64,000 bases of DNA from Earliella scabrosa (lineage: Eukaryota; Basidiomycota; Agaricomycetes; Polyporales; Polyporaceae): NCBI GenBank assembly GCA_022605405.1, contig JABYQQ010000002.1:62001-126000 (forward strand), given 5' to 3'. The position numbers were made by a program, and so were the translations under genes. Positions 34,401-45,337 of this stretch are shown here, piece after piece. The notes below the pieces were generated by a model. That model searched no databases. It worked only from the letters and a program-made list of their open reading frames with translations, and was not told the origin of the DNA. The first letter of the stretch is position 1. Each line of letters opens with the position of its first letter.

Positions 34401-37400
34401 CCTACAGCTGTTAATAAGACTGCAGTGATGACGCAGGCGGGGTAGACGCGACTCTGTGCTACTGAGTAGCCTCCCAGCTCGTCTGGGAACGGTGTAATCG
34501 CCGAGTCTATCGTGCTGCTGCATCCATGCCCAGACTCCAGATTTGAGTGCCTTGGGCGTACTGCCTTGAATTCGGGTTCGAGGATGATGAGCGGTCGCCC
34601 GCGCTCGGCGGGGCAGTCGGTGCCAGTTCGGCAGGAGGTCTTCACACCCGTCGTTCGCAATGCACGATGCAGGGCATAGATGGCAGACGTCCGCGACTCT
34701 GCGGCTCGAACTGTCCACCCGAGACGGCCTGAGAACACGCTGTGAGAAAACGAGCCATCGAGATGCCAGAAGTTCGAGGAAGAGATGCGTAGACGCCCAC
34801 AGCCGTCCGGCGGAGTGCGATCTGTCACCGCCCGCTTTCGAGCGCCGACAGCGCCCAGACTGGCGGGCTTTGGAATCCAGATCACGATCCTCCTTGACCT
34901 GGACCACCACGCCAACTGCGTCCGCGCTGCAAACCTTGCCGTCGCCGCCGGGTTCACACCATGATTCCCTCGCGCCTCCGGTCTCTGGGGCTCGAGAAAG
35001 GCGCAAGAAATTGCGAAGTTGGCCACGCGCTTCGCCGCCTTATCTCTGTCTGACGGATTGCGTCGTTCGACCCTGGCAGTCCGAGTTCACGACTTTGCAA
35101 TTGCACTCAATGGCTCCCACCGCGTTCCTCAGGCTCAGAGTTTGCGCCAAACGTTCAACGTTCGAGCTCGCCACACGTCACTTGCCAGCCGCATGCTGCG
35201 CCCGCCTGGAGGAGGCGTGCATAGTGCATCAATATTAATATCTCGCAGGGACGAACATCATTGAATGTTGAACCCTGCTACTATCGGACGCTCCGAACGG
35301 CGACGACAGTACTCTGTACCTGTACTAACCAATCTGTCTGTGCGGCCCGCCCTAGAAGCAGCAGATGGGAAACGAGCTTCTGAATAGGTGAATTGGCTGT
35401 GCGCTTTTCACCCATCCGTCGACTTCGGGAATACTCACGACGTACACGCTAACACCGTGCTCCAGGCAGGAACTCCGTGCTCGAAGGAGCAGCCGCGTAC
35501 AGGGTTCTACGCGCCCGGTTCCTCGCAGTTGGGCACGGCGGACCGCTGATAGCGGGTGTATTTCTGGACGAGGGCGCGGACGCCGGAGGCTGCCCGTCCG
35601 TGTACCGCCGTGCGCCGGAACCTTCCGGGTATGTCGTGGGTTGGATGGAACATGGCATCCTATGCTGAACACCCCTTTGACAGATTGTAGAGGAACATCT
35701 GCAGATGCACCGCAGGCTTGACATGGACGTCTGTTGGGCAACGAACCAGACTCGTTCATGATACATATGTCTCACTATGATTGTGGGGGCGTGGGTCGTT
35801 GGTGCTGAGCATCGAATTCATCGGTACTCTGACACCGTGTTCGCTGTCCATCGACGTGGATCCAGATCATCATCGTATTGCGAACACGGATCGCGTTGGT
35901 CTCGGCCGCGGGCCCGCTAATGGTGCGACAATGGAATTTTCTGTACGCTTTTGGTGCGCTGTCATGCTAAACTTTCTATTTTGCATCTCCGCAGAGGCGG
36001 CGCGTGGATCCTGTGCCATTCGCATACCCTGTTTGCGTCAAGACCGTTCACGTATGACCTACAACCATGCATAGAGTTATAGCCGGAAGGCAAGTACATT
36101 ACGTGGAGGCTATTGGAATTCTGTCTGACGAGAAATAGGCATCTAGCAACTGTCCTCAAGGTGGGACGCGCTATGACTCCTGCGCTCTCAATGTTCAGCG
36201 GTAATCGAAGGCCTCAGGGTTGTGAGTAATGTTCCTAGAGTCGGGCATTCCCGGATAAGCTGACCATGCTTCTGCACTATGACGGCGCGCCCGGACGTAG
36301 CTCTGCCAATTACGTCCGTGGGCCTCCTTCACCAAACCCCTCTTGAACATAATCTCAGCGCATAGAGTTATCTCCGTTCGACTCCCGCGCATCATGCGTC
36401 CCCCTCGGGCCCGATGGCTGATGGTGCTTAGGCTCAACCCGAGATTACCCTCCCATCTGCCGCATTCCATGGAATATGCGCCCGCTGTTTTCGGCCGACT
36501 CTATATGACAGAGCACGACGGTGTCTACGCATGCACAAATCCCAGAAGGTCGACGCTATGCCAGTGCATTCTCTTCTGCAAGTCATCTTTCCCGGCGCCT
36601 AACGATGCGTTCTGAGCATTTGAACGATGCCGCCACAAGATGTCCTTGGCGTGCGGCGTGAACCTCTGCCGCAAGTCGATGTGTCTTCGTCTGACGCTGT
36701 GGATGTCTGGTTCTTATCGTATGTGCGGATGTCCATGCGTCGAAGGATTAGGCCGGTGTGGTGCTGGGCCCTGGCGAGAGTACAGGTGAGTCGCCGAGTG
36801 TCGGTGCGCCATTTCTCTGTTCTAAGCGAACCTTCGCCGTCCCTGGCTGATCATGCATGCTCTCTCTTTCCACATTCAGGGACGCGAACATGTCAACCTC
36901 AAGCAGCGAACGCCCTTTACGCGAGCGGCACTTCCTTCAAATGCATATGGCCGCGAGCGTCTGCGCGCTGAGCGGCCGGCCGGAGGTACGTCCCAACCGT
37001 GGGAGCCGGGATTGCCCGTCTGAATATCTGTGTACAGCGAATTCTCCATCTCGACCACGTCCTGCGAACTCGCATACTTGACAAAGCGGCCGTGGGCGTG
37101 TCCCTTTTCGCAGGCCGCATGTGGTCCGACGTGCCAATAGAGTCCCTCTTGGCCTTCTCTCGTTTTGGATTGACGCAGTTGACGCGGGCTGCAAGTCACA
37201 GCAGCCCTAACTCCCTCTGATGCAGGAACAGACACACTCGTCGACTTCTTCTGAGATCTCAGCATCCGGTACCACCGCCCAGGGCAGCCCGGGTCGGCAT
37301 CCCCAGCACGCAATCCGTCCACGCCTCGACACCGGACCAAGGGCAGGCGATCGGTGGCGTTCCGCTGGTGCGCAATATGGCCTTCCCATTCCTTCACAGA

Positions 37401-37704
37401 CGCGATCAGGATGGGACGCGGACGCCCGGGACGCGTTGGGCCGTGCAATTGCGCCGGTGCGCCCTGCGCGTCTTGCCAACTTCCCCCGGATGCAGCAGTC
37501 TGTCAAACCCCTTGTCCTGGCCGGCAGCGCGTGGGACATCAATATCGAATGCCGACCGCATCGAATTTTCGAACCAGGAGACGAGCACTGATCGCGCACC
37601 GTCTGGCGGTCGGACAGCGGATGGACTGGGGATTCACCAGATCTCGGATCCGGCCTGTCTGCTGCGACCGCCTTTGAGCCCGCCGCATGCCAGCCCTTCG
37701 CGCG
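31417..37704. other. 6.3-kb stretch without convincing genes
   Basis: Contains only ORFs that I read as chance open frames in GC-rich DNA (such as 31474-32166 minus, 34367-35026 minus, 34660-35238 plus). None shows domain motifs, paralogues in the window or coherent splice signals. No RNA gene or repeat seen. Confidence 0.4.
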
Positions 37705-37710
37705 TTATAA
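37705..37710 (+). promoter_or_regulatory. TATA-like box upstream of glycosyltransferase A
   Basis: TTATAA, about 113 bases before the ATG at 37823, followed by a pyrimidine-rich leader (CTGTCTTTCCTCTTTGCCTC). Position and context fit a core promoter, but this is sequence-based inference only. Confidence 0.35.
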
Positions 37711-37822
37711 GGACGAGATCAGGCCGAATGCCCTCTTCGCCCGCCGCTCCGCTCGAGCCAGGTCGCACGGAAGTCTACGCTCCCCCTAATCCCTTCCTCA
37801 CTGTCTTTCCTCTTTGCCTCCC

Positions 37823-40800
37823 ATGGACTACGACGCGTATGACGCCCTGCTCCACCACATCTTCCGCCAGGTAGGCGTCCCCGTTTACGCTTCTCTTGCT
37901 CGTGTCAGCTTAACTTTGTCCTGCGCGCTAGACCCAGGGAGATGCGTGGTTCAAGCCCTCGGAGGAGAACATCCACGCTGGTGTCTGCCTCCGGGTGGAC
38001 AACGGCCTCTTCCGTGTGTTCCCATACGAGAACGAGTATCTGGAGGCGTTCGAGACTGCCATTCGCGTGCTCAACCCCGTCGTCGCCGTCAAGGCTCGCA
38101 GCGCCGCCATCCATGCCGCGCTCTCCACTGTGTGAGTGGCGCGTCCATCATCGTTGTGTGCATCGCTTACCTCCTCGTGACCATGCAGCAAGGAGGATTC
38201 GGACTGCATCTACGTCGACAACGACACCCGTATACAGATCGTTGATACGATGGCCTTCCTGCCCCGCGCCGACAAGGAGCAATGTGCAGCCTTCATCGTA
38301 CGTAGCTCAGAGTTCGCCAACATTCATGTGGCGCTGACGGTCTGTCACAGCGCGACGAGCGCGTGATGGTCGTGTGGACGTACGACCTCGAGAGCATCAT
38401 CCCCACGTGCCGCGACTTCGAGGAGAAGCTCATCAAGCTCGTGTGGAACCGCCGCTCAGCGTTCACCTCCGTCGCGAACTCCCTCGCGCCGTCCACCACG
38501 GCGTCCGACGTCAACCTCACCGAGAAGGCGCAGGCCCCGGCCGCCGAGAAGGAGGCGATCGTGCTCGCTCCCAAGCAGCTCAACACCCCGCCCAAGAAGC
38601 GCTCCTGCGACATCTTTGGGTATTGGAAGGCCGCTGCGAGCGACGTCGAGAAGACGGCAGAAGGCCCTTCTGCGCGCCCGGTCAGGCTGTTCGCCCCCGT
38701 GTACAGTGGGCTGGGTGCGGCCCTGTCGCTCTGTGCGTGCCCTTCCTGTCCCCATATGTGCATGCCTACTCACACACGCGCATCTAGTCTTCGTTGGAAG
38801 CGGTGTCGCGGTGCTGCTAGAAGAGGCCCTCCAGGACGGGAACTGGTCCCGCTTCGCGCTCGTCGTTACGATCCCGTTCTTGTTCTGTGTCTCGCTCGTG
38901 AGTCGGCCCCTTGTTGCGCGCGCGCGTTTCATCCGCTGATGCGGCGCTCTTCGCCCAGTTCTTCTCGCTCATGATCGTCACCAACATCACCTATGTGTGA
39001 GTCGCGGACCTTCTATACCTGTCGTCGGACCGTCCTGACCTCCTGCCTAGATTCGGCCCGGTCGCACAGTTCCATGAGAACTCGAAGTACTACTCGGCCG
39101 TGCCCCCGGCCCCTAACAAGCTCGTCGACGAAAACCTGCCGCACATGACGATCGAGATGCCCGTGTACAAGGAGAGCCTGAAGGAGACCATGTAAGTCCT
39201 TTGTCAGCCTACCGGATTCTCACGGTGCGCGCGGCGCCTCCCCCACACGGGGCGATCCTCCGTCTCCGTGGAGTGGGAGCGACTGCGCGCGGGCCCCATC
39301 ATCCCGGCGGTCTGATAGGCTTTTGACTGTGGTTGCGCGCGATGCGGAGGATGAGCAGTGCTAACCGAATGTGACATCGTCCCGCAGCGCACCGTCTGTC
39401 TACTCACTCAAGAAGGCGATGCAGACGTACGCGCGCCAGGGCGGCACGTCCTCCATCTTCGTCCACGACGACGGTCTGCAGCTCATCGACGAGGAGGAGC
39501 GCCAGCAGCGCATCGCGTTCTACGCGGACCACAACATCGGCTGGGTCGCCCGTCCGCCGCACAGCAGCGCGCCCGACGGGTTCAAGCGCGCCGGCCGGTT
39601 CAAGAAGGCGTCGAATATGAACTACGGCCTCGCGCTCTCGCTCAAGATGGAGAAGCACATCCTCGAGCTCGAGGCCGCCGCCGCGGCGAACCCGGAGGAG
39701 GTGATCAGCGACGACCTGGAGGAGCGCGCGCTCGAGATGGCGATCGAGGAGATGTACGAGGAGAGCGGACGCAAGTGGCGGCCGTGGGCGTGCAACGCCA
39801 AGTCCCTGCGCGTGGGCGAGATCATCCTCATCGTCGACTCGGACACCATCGTGCCCGAGGACTGCCTGCGCGACGCGGCGCGCGAGCTCACGGAGTGCCC
39901 TGAGGTCGGGATTATCCAGCACGAGTCGGACGTGATGCAGGTCGCGCATCACTATTTCGAAAACGGCATCACCCACTTCACGCGGCGCATCAACCGGTGT
40001 ATCTCGATGTGTTGCGCGAACGGCGAGGTCGCACCATTCGTCGGGCACAACGCTTTCCTCAGGTGGTCTGCGCTCCAGGACGCGGCGTTCATCGACGAGG
40101 CGGACGGCAAGAAGAAGATCTGGTCCGAGTCGAACGTCTCGGAGGATTTCGATATGGCGCTTCGCCTCATGTTGCGCGGCTATGTCATTCGTTGGGCGAC
40201 TTACTCTAACCGCGGCTTCAAGGAGGGTGTCTCTCTGACGTGCGACGATGAGCTGAACAGATGGCAGAAGTATTCGTATGGTGAGTGGACTGGTCTTTCG
40301 TTTGCGCACTGGTGCTCACTGTAGACGCTCAGGCTGCAATGAGCTCATCTTCAACCCGGTCATTGAGTGGTGGCGTAAGGGTCCGATCACGAGGCAGCTG
40401 CGTACCTTCATGTGGACGGATGGTCCCATCCACTACAAGATTGGTATGCTTTCTTGTAAGTTCTCCATCGCTCATCACAGTGGATGGTACACTCATCTCG
40501 CCATCCAGACATGTTCTCATACTGTACGTCGAGCGCAACTGTTCCTGAATGGAAGGCACTCGAACTGACCGGATATCGCAGATGCACTCTCTGGAGCGTT
40601 TGTTCTGTCGTTGATGAACTATTTCCTCCTTGGATGGAACCTTCCGGTAAGCCCCAACCGCTTCTGTCCTACAGGTTTTGCTCCGGTGCTGACCCGCTTC
40701 TGTAGATCGACGGGTACTACGAGCACAGTTTCGAAATCTGGTTGGCCTGCTCGGTCGTCTTCCCTGGCGCCGGAAACCTCGGGTTCACGCTGCTCGAGTA

Positions 40801-41377
40801 CCGCCTCGGCTCGCGTCCCCTCCTCGACGCCGTCATCGAGAACCTCACCTGGATACCCTTCTTGTACGTCCGCTCCATATACTCTCTGTCTCCGCAGTCG
40901 AGCTCATTCTTCACCTACAGCTTCTTCTTCTTCGGCGGCCTCAGTATTCACCTGTCGCAGGCCCTCCTCGCGCACATGTTCTCGTACAACATCACCTGGG
41001 GCGCGACGAAGAAGGAGGTCGAGCGGTCCAACTTCTGGCAGGAAGTGCCGAAGATCATCACCCGTTTCCGCGTCGCGCTCATCATCTGCGGCATCACGGC
41101 ATTCGTCATGATCCTCCTCACCACGTCCGCCATCCCAATCGGCTGGCGCATCTTCAGCTGGGACTGGGCCGTCATTGTCCCCCTTGCGTGCGTGCCTTGC
41201 CATCAGCGTTGTATCTGCCGCAACTGACGTACTCGGTTGATTTGCAGCATCGTTGTTGGTTGCCATATCCTCTATCCCGTACGTGTTGCTTCTGTCCATC
41301 CGTCACGGTACCTTCGTGCTGACCATCCCCTCTCGCAGATCCTGCTCAACCCTTGGTTGATGATCTTCTCGTATTGA
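37823..41377 (+). CDS. family-2 glycosyltransferase, multi-pass membrane protein (copy A)
   Basis: Predicted 15 exons: 37823-37870, 37932-38131, 38189-38297, 38351-38732, 38788-38897, 38959-38996, 39051-39191, 39388-40280, 40333-40455, 40509-40523, 40582-40646, 40706-40863, 40921-41187, 41248-41278, 41339-41377; 872 residues. Phases are consistent throughout. A cytosolic N-terminal region (MDYDAYDALLHHIF) precedes one or two membrane segments (about 247-297). The catalytic GT-A domain follows, with DSD in IILIVDSDTIVPEDC (near 492), SEDFDMALRL (near 593) and ELNRWQKYSYG (near 630). At least four C-terminal membrane segments follow, including FFFFGGLSIHLSQALLAH. This resembles processive GT2 enzymes of the chitin/hyaluronan/cellulose synthase type; the polymer made is unknown. 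It faces its paralogue at 46.7-50.4 kb. Confidence 0.88.
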
Positions 41378-41884
41378 TGTGGCATTGTCAGACTTTCGAT
41401 GACGCTTCGGACCTGTATGTTCCTATGTACGGTAGCTCCTCAGCCCTCCACTGGGCATACGCTCACTTGCTCACTTGCTCGCTCGCGCATGGCATCGTGT
41501 ACCACTAACACGGACGATCATTTACTACATAGAAGTCTCCTCTATCTGACATTCGGCTAATCCCCTCTGCCCACCTGTCCTTTGTACATCTCCGTCCTCT
41601 TCTTTGGGTTTCGTGGTACTGGTTTTGGCTCTGGTTGTGCTGGCTGCGTGCACGTTGTACCTGTTTACTATACTTACTAGATCGTCCAACAAAAGCTAGC
41701 TCGAGTCTCGAGAACGAGACGTCTTCAGCAGTCGTGCGGGACGCGGCATCATGCGCGTTTGCTATTTTCTGGCACCGAAATTGCTTCTCCTCCTGCTCAG
41801 AAATGATTACGTAAAGTGCTTGTTGTTCAAGCGCCCACGGTGTTGGCCCAGAGGCTCCGGATTCGCGAGCCACCGTCCGTCATC

Positions 41885-42349
41885 ATGTCCACCACAGCCA
41901 TATCTCCGCGTTCTCAATCAAGACCTTCCGCTCGCTCTCGTACGAAACTGGTTCCTCAAGGACCACATCCCACTCGCGCCTTTGGATTTCTCCTCGACAA
42001 GGCGTGTATCACTCGTTTCGCAGAGCAGAACTACGAGAAGGTCTACGGCACCAAAGTGTCATACGATGGCATGTCAGAAGAAGAGGCTGAAGACATGATG
42101 GAGCCCGTCTTCTTTGCTACGGTGGACATGCTGCCCCTCCTTGTTTATCGCAATATCCCTCATCTTCCCCGGTTGAGACGTCGCATCATCCTCATGGACG
42201 ACGTGCAAAGAACGTTCCTGTTCGCTCTGAAGGACGATAGCTCTTCCGAAGCCTTGAAGATTCAAATCACGCCGGAGGATTTGGAGGAGACAAGGAGGAC
42301 TTTGGCCCTTGGCGACCAGCAACCTAACTGGTACTACGTCTCGATCTAA
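41885..42349 (+). CDS. small family member 1, unknown function, 154 residues
   Basis: Intronless frame from MSTTAISPRSQS. It is the most divergent of four tandem paralogues (41.9, 43.6, 44.5, 45.3 kb). Family signature: TRAFGFLLDKACITRF near residue 30; a PEE/SEEEAEDM segment; YRNIPHLPRLRRRIILM (others YxKVPSxPRLxRRxILM); LFALKDDSSSEA (others LFxLRDxSSxEARxAP); a C-terminal acidic helix (TPEDLEETRR; others YPDDIEEVKKLLE); terminal WYYVSI. No signal peptide or membrane segment. I do not recognise a known domain. Unlike the other three, it has no CRE-like palindrome upstream. It lies 507 bases after the stop of glycosyltransferase A, in the same direction. Confidence 0.7.
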   Translation: MSTTAISPRSQSRPSARSRTKLVPQGPHPTRAFGFLLDKACITRFAEQNYEKVYGTKVSYDGMSEEEAEDMMEPVFFATVDMLPLLVYRNIPHLPRLRRRIILMDDVQRTFLFALKDDSSSEALKIQITPEDLEETRRTLALGDQQPNWYYVSI

Positions 42350-43496
42350 TGGTAGTTGTGTACGATTGTTTTGCATTCTCTACAGCATTGACGTTGTTTC
42401 TCTAGTAGCCAATGAGTTGGTCTTCTCGTCTGGCGCGCCAGGGATACGCAACTTGTTCACTGTTGCCCATGCGCGACATTCATGTTGTTGACCAACATAC
42501 CAGGTGCGCCGGTACTGTCATTTGTACGATGTATGTCGTATGTCGAATGCCTAAGCCCTACGGAACCATTGCATCTTGGGATTTTTATGAGCCGTACCAC
42601 TGGCATCCATCAAGCCGTGTACTATGCCTTCTCACTCGCCCAGGGTATGGCATATGTTTCAATTCCAGGGTGTTCTGCCCAATGGCACAACCCTGACCCG
42701 ATAGGAAGGCTGCTCGTCGTGTTCCACAGCACATTGTCGGGACCGGGGCAGACCAGTATGCCCATCGGCAGGTTACTGCAGGTACCCGGAGGTCGACGTC
42801 TCGGCTAAGTTGGGAACGGGATCATCGCCATCGAAGTAGACAAATACATCCGAGTACACTGGATCGCAGCAGGCGATGGTGTCGAGGCCGTTCTCACAAA
42901 TATCGTTGGATATTGGCGTTCATTCTCATCGTGTGCATAGGCACTTTCCTCGCCGACGATACTGCACCCTGACCGCCAATTCTCTGTTTCGGTGTGCATT
43001 CTCGGCGGCATTGCTCGCGAGTTCCCTTCACCGGTCGGGTAATGGTATCGAGGCAGGTACATTCTGGTCTTCTGCTTTTCTGTTCCTTGCCTTCGTATCC
43101 ATATCTGCGCTTCGATCTCACACTGATGACATATTGTGTCCTTCAAGCTCTAGCAGGAGCATGGTTCAGGGACGCCGCCCCTCTCTACGTCATCTTGGTT
43201 CTTCCTTCTGCGGGCCACGGACCATGGATGTAAGTCATACATAGATTGTAATTGTGCCCTCTAGTAGTCCCGAGGGCAGATATTCAAGGCGAGAAGCTGC
43301 TAGTAAGTGTTCCGTTCTCGCAGTGCGACTAAGTTTAGTGCTTGTCTTACCGGAGACCGTCCGGCATTGTGCAACGCAATTTTTATCACAATCGTATGGA
43401 CCCTACACAGACTGAGAAGATCGACGGGCGGTGGTAAAAGGACATGATTCAACGCGCGTCCGCGGCAGGACGCGTCATCTCGCTTACGTAAACCAG
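42350..43496. other. intergenic with degenerate coding-like stretches
   Basis: About 1.1 kb between small genes 1 and 2. Plus-strand frames around 42482-42805 (includes HQAVYYAFSLAQGMAYVSIP) and 42994-43233 (includes LRFDLTLMTYCVLQALAGAW) look like hydrophobic protein pieces but are not joined by a coherent model. Possibly a decayed membrane-protein gene; no family assigned. Confidence 0.3.
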
Positions 43497-43514
43497 ACGC
43501 GTGACGTCACGCGT
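43497..43514. promoter_or_regulatory. perfect 18-bp CRE/MluI palindrome upstream of small gene 2
   Basis: ACGCGTGACGTCACGCGT, a perfect palindrome ending 57 nt before the ATG at 43572. Confidence 0.7.
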
Positions 43515-43571
43515 TTGTCGCCCTCGCCGGGCCGGTCTCTAGCTGATCTTGACTCCTGAGTCCTGACTACC

Positions 43572-44042
43572 ATGCCACCCTCTGGTCCCACACCCACTCC
43601 TTCTGTCCCCGACTCTGTTTCGCATACTCCGAGGTCGAAATTTTTCCCCGCGCAAGGGCCCAAGGCGACCCGCGCATACGGCAAGTTCATCCTCGACGAA
43701 CCGTGCATCAAGCGTTCAAGGGCCGCATTCTTCCACAAGGAGATCCTGGGAGCGGACCCGTCGACCATGCCACCTGAACAAGCTCGCAACGCAATTGACA
43801 GCTCGCTTGGGGCCGCTCTCGGGACAATTCCGAGCTACATCTACTGCAAGGTCCCCAGCCTTCCCCGCCTCCAATGACGCCTCATCCTGATGGATACCGT
43901 TGCATGCAAGTGGCTCTTCGTCCTCAGAGACGATAGCTCTATGGAGGCGAGAATCGCGCCAGTATATCCGGACGACATTGAGGAGGTGAAGAAGCTTCTG
44001 GAGACCGACAAGGCCCCTCGGTGGCACTACGTCTCAGTCTGA
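43572..44042 (+). pseudogene. small family member 2, interrupted by one in-frame TGA
   Basis: Frame from MPPSGPTPTPSVPDSVS reads in register with member 3 to the common end (WHYVSV, stop 44040-44042), except for a TGA at 43875-43877. The first 101 codons end at VPSLPRLQ. Member 3 has CGA (Arg) at the same site (PSLPRLQRCMILM), so a single C-to-T change made the stop. There is also one extra codon (AYGKFILDE versus AYGFILDE). Downstream the frame is fully conserved (ILMDTVACKWLFVLRDDSSM; YPDDIEEVKKLLE), so inactivation is recent, or the gene yields a 101-residue truncated product, or the stop is read through. The upstream palindrome is intact. Confidence 0.75.
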
Positions 44043-44388
44043 CCGTTCTCCCGGTGGGTGAGTTTTTCAGTGCCAGGGACCTTCTCAAAGTTCTCTGCGT
44101 CATGATCTCGCTGAATATATGCAATGTGGCACTCCTGGAGCTGCTCGCTTGGAGTCCCCGGCCCTACTAGGGTAGTCGTCTACGGTCTCAGGCTATTGTT
44201 GAATCTCCGAGCATTCTGGCATAGACGGCGCTGAGTGTCGAAGGGGGCAAGATTGTAGTTGCTACTCGTAGTGTCAACACAGGGCAGCAACCTGTATACC
44301 GTGTACTTGTCAGTACTGTAGACTATGGGCGTCGAGGGAGAGTCGTACTCTGGCACTCTCCGCTGTCATTCACAAAGTCACAACAGGT
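44043..44388. other. intergenic between small genes 2 and 3
   Basis: About 350 bases holding the 3' flank of member 2 and the upstream region of member 3. Nothing beyond the palindrome at its end is recognised. Confidence 0.5.
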
Positions 44389-44406
44389 ACGCGTGACGTC
44401 ACGCGT
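44389..44406. promoter_or_regulatory. perfect 18-bp CRE/MluI palindrome upstream of small gene 3
   Basis: ACGCGTGACGTCACGCGT, ending 57 nt before the ATG at 44464: the same spacing as for member 2, although the intervening bases are not obviously alike. Confidence 0.7.
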
Positions 44407-44463
44407 CTGTTGTTTGGTTCCGGCGGGCGCTTTCCCCCGGATCCGCCTTGGTCTCTATCCGCT

Positions 44464-44919
44464 ATGATGTCCGCCGCCCAAGCAAGCCCTACCGTTACGT
44501 CGCTGTCACCAGCTCGTCCCAAGTGCTTCCCTGCTCAAGGGCCTCGTACGACTCGCGCCTATGGCTTCATCCTCGACGAGAAGTGTATCAATCATTGGGC
44601 CGCATTCTTCTACAAAGAGGCGTTCGGCGTTGACCCATCCACCATGTCCCCGGAGGAGGCGAGCAAAACGATCCGCCGCATGTTTGGGGTCGCCCTTATG
44701 GCGATTCCCAACTACATTTTCTGCAAAGTCCCCAGCCTTCCCCGCCTCCAACGATGCATGATCCTCATGAATTGCGTTACCGGCAAGTGGCTCTTCGCGC
44801 TTAGAGACGATAGCTCGCTGGAAGCGAGGACGGCGCCGATCTATCCCGACGACATTGAAGAGGTGAAGAAGCTGCTGGAAATTGACACAGACCCTCGGTG
44901 GTATCACGTGTCCGTTTGA
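44464..44919 (+). CDS. small family member 3, unknown function, 151 residues
   Basis: Intronless. Start at the first of two adjacent ATG codons (44464/44467: MMSAAQASP); the frame is open further upstream, but that part overlaps the palindromic promoter region. Family blocks: TRAYGFILDEKCINHW near residue 30, MSPEEASKTIRR, YIFCKVPSLPRLQRCMILM, LFALRDDSSLEARTAP, YPDDIEEVKKLLE, terminal WYHVSV. Mixed charged/hydrophobic composition suggests a soluble globular protein. No known domain recognised. Closest relative in the window is member 2. Confidence 0.72.
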   Translation: MMSAAQASPTVTSLSPARPKCFPAQGPRTTRAYGFILDEKCINHWAAFFYKEAFGVDPSTMSPEEASKTIRRMFGVALMAIPNYIFCKVPSLPRLQRCMILMNCVTGKWLFALRDDSSLEARTAPIYPDDIEEVKKLLEIDTDPRWYHVSV

Positions 44920-45251
44920 TACCGGTATGTTATCCCAGTTCTAACTCGCTGGTAACGCATTAAGCCGTATGTGCAGCCTTCTCTTCAAGTATGATCATGC
45001 GAGATTCCCCCTATTCTCGCTCCCTGGTCCTCTTAGAGTAGTCAATTGGTATCCGTTCACTTTACTAGGGCTTCCAATTTACCGTAGACTCGTAGTACTG
45101 CGACATTCATTGACCCGAGGGGATCATGACACCAGATGTCAATGCTGATCTACCTCTGTACTGCCCTTGCGTCGCGTGTTGCTTATCTGCTGTTATATTG
45201 TGAGGAGCATCTCCTCTGACTGCTGATAGGTTCGACATCTGAGTGGTGAGT
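44920..45251. other. intergenic between small genes 3 and 4
   Basis: About 330 bases; I see nothing besides flanking regulatory sequence. Confidence 0.5.
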
Positions 45252-45269
45252 ACGCGTGACGTCACGCGT
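45252..45269. promoter_or_regulatory. perfect 18-bp CRE/MluI palindrome upstream of small gene 4
   Basis: ACGCGTGACGTCACGCGT, ending 68 nt before the ATG at 45338. Confidence 0.7.
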
Positions 45270-45337
45270 TTGTGGCTGCCGTACTGGTTGCTCAGTCAGG
45301 CGCCCTCCTTCAGGCGACCTCCTCTAGATCTTCAACC

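Noticed and set aside
34367..35026. 219-codon minus-strand ORF in the gene-poor stretch
   Set aside because: Overlapping ORFs are open in other frames on both strands, composition is atypical, and no motif was found.
39404..40309. 301-codon minus-strand ORF opposite glycosyltransferase A exon 8
   Set aside because: Mirror of GC-rich codon usage. The opposite strand carries the catalytic glycosyltransferase motifs.
41700..41884. Palindromic CRE-like element upstream of small gene 1
   Set aside because: Only a partial GAGACGTCTT-like sequence is present; it lacks the TGACGTCA core and the ACGCGT arms.
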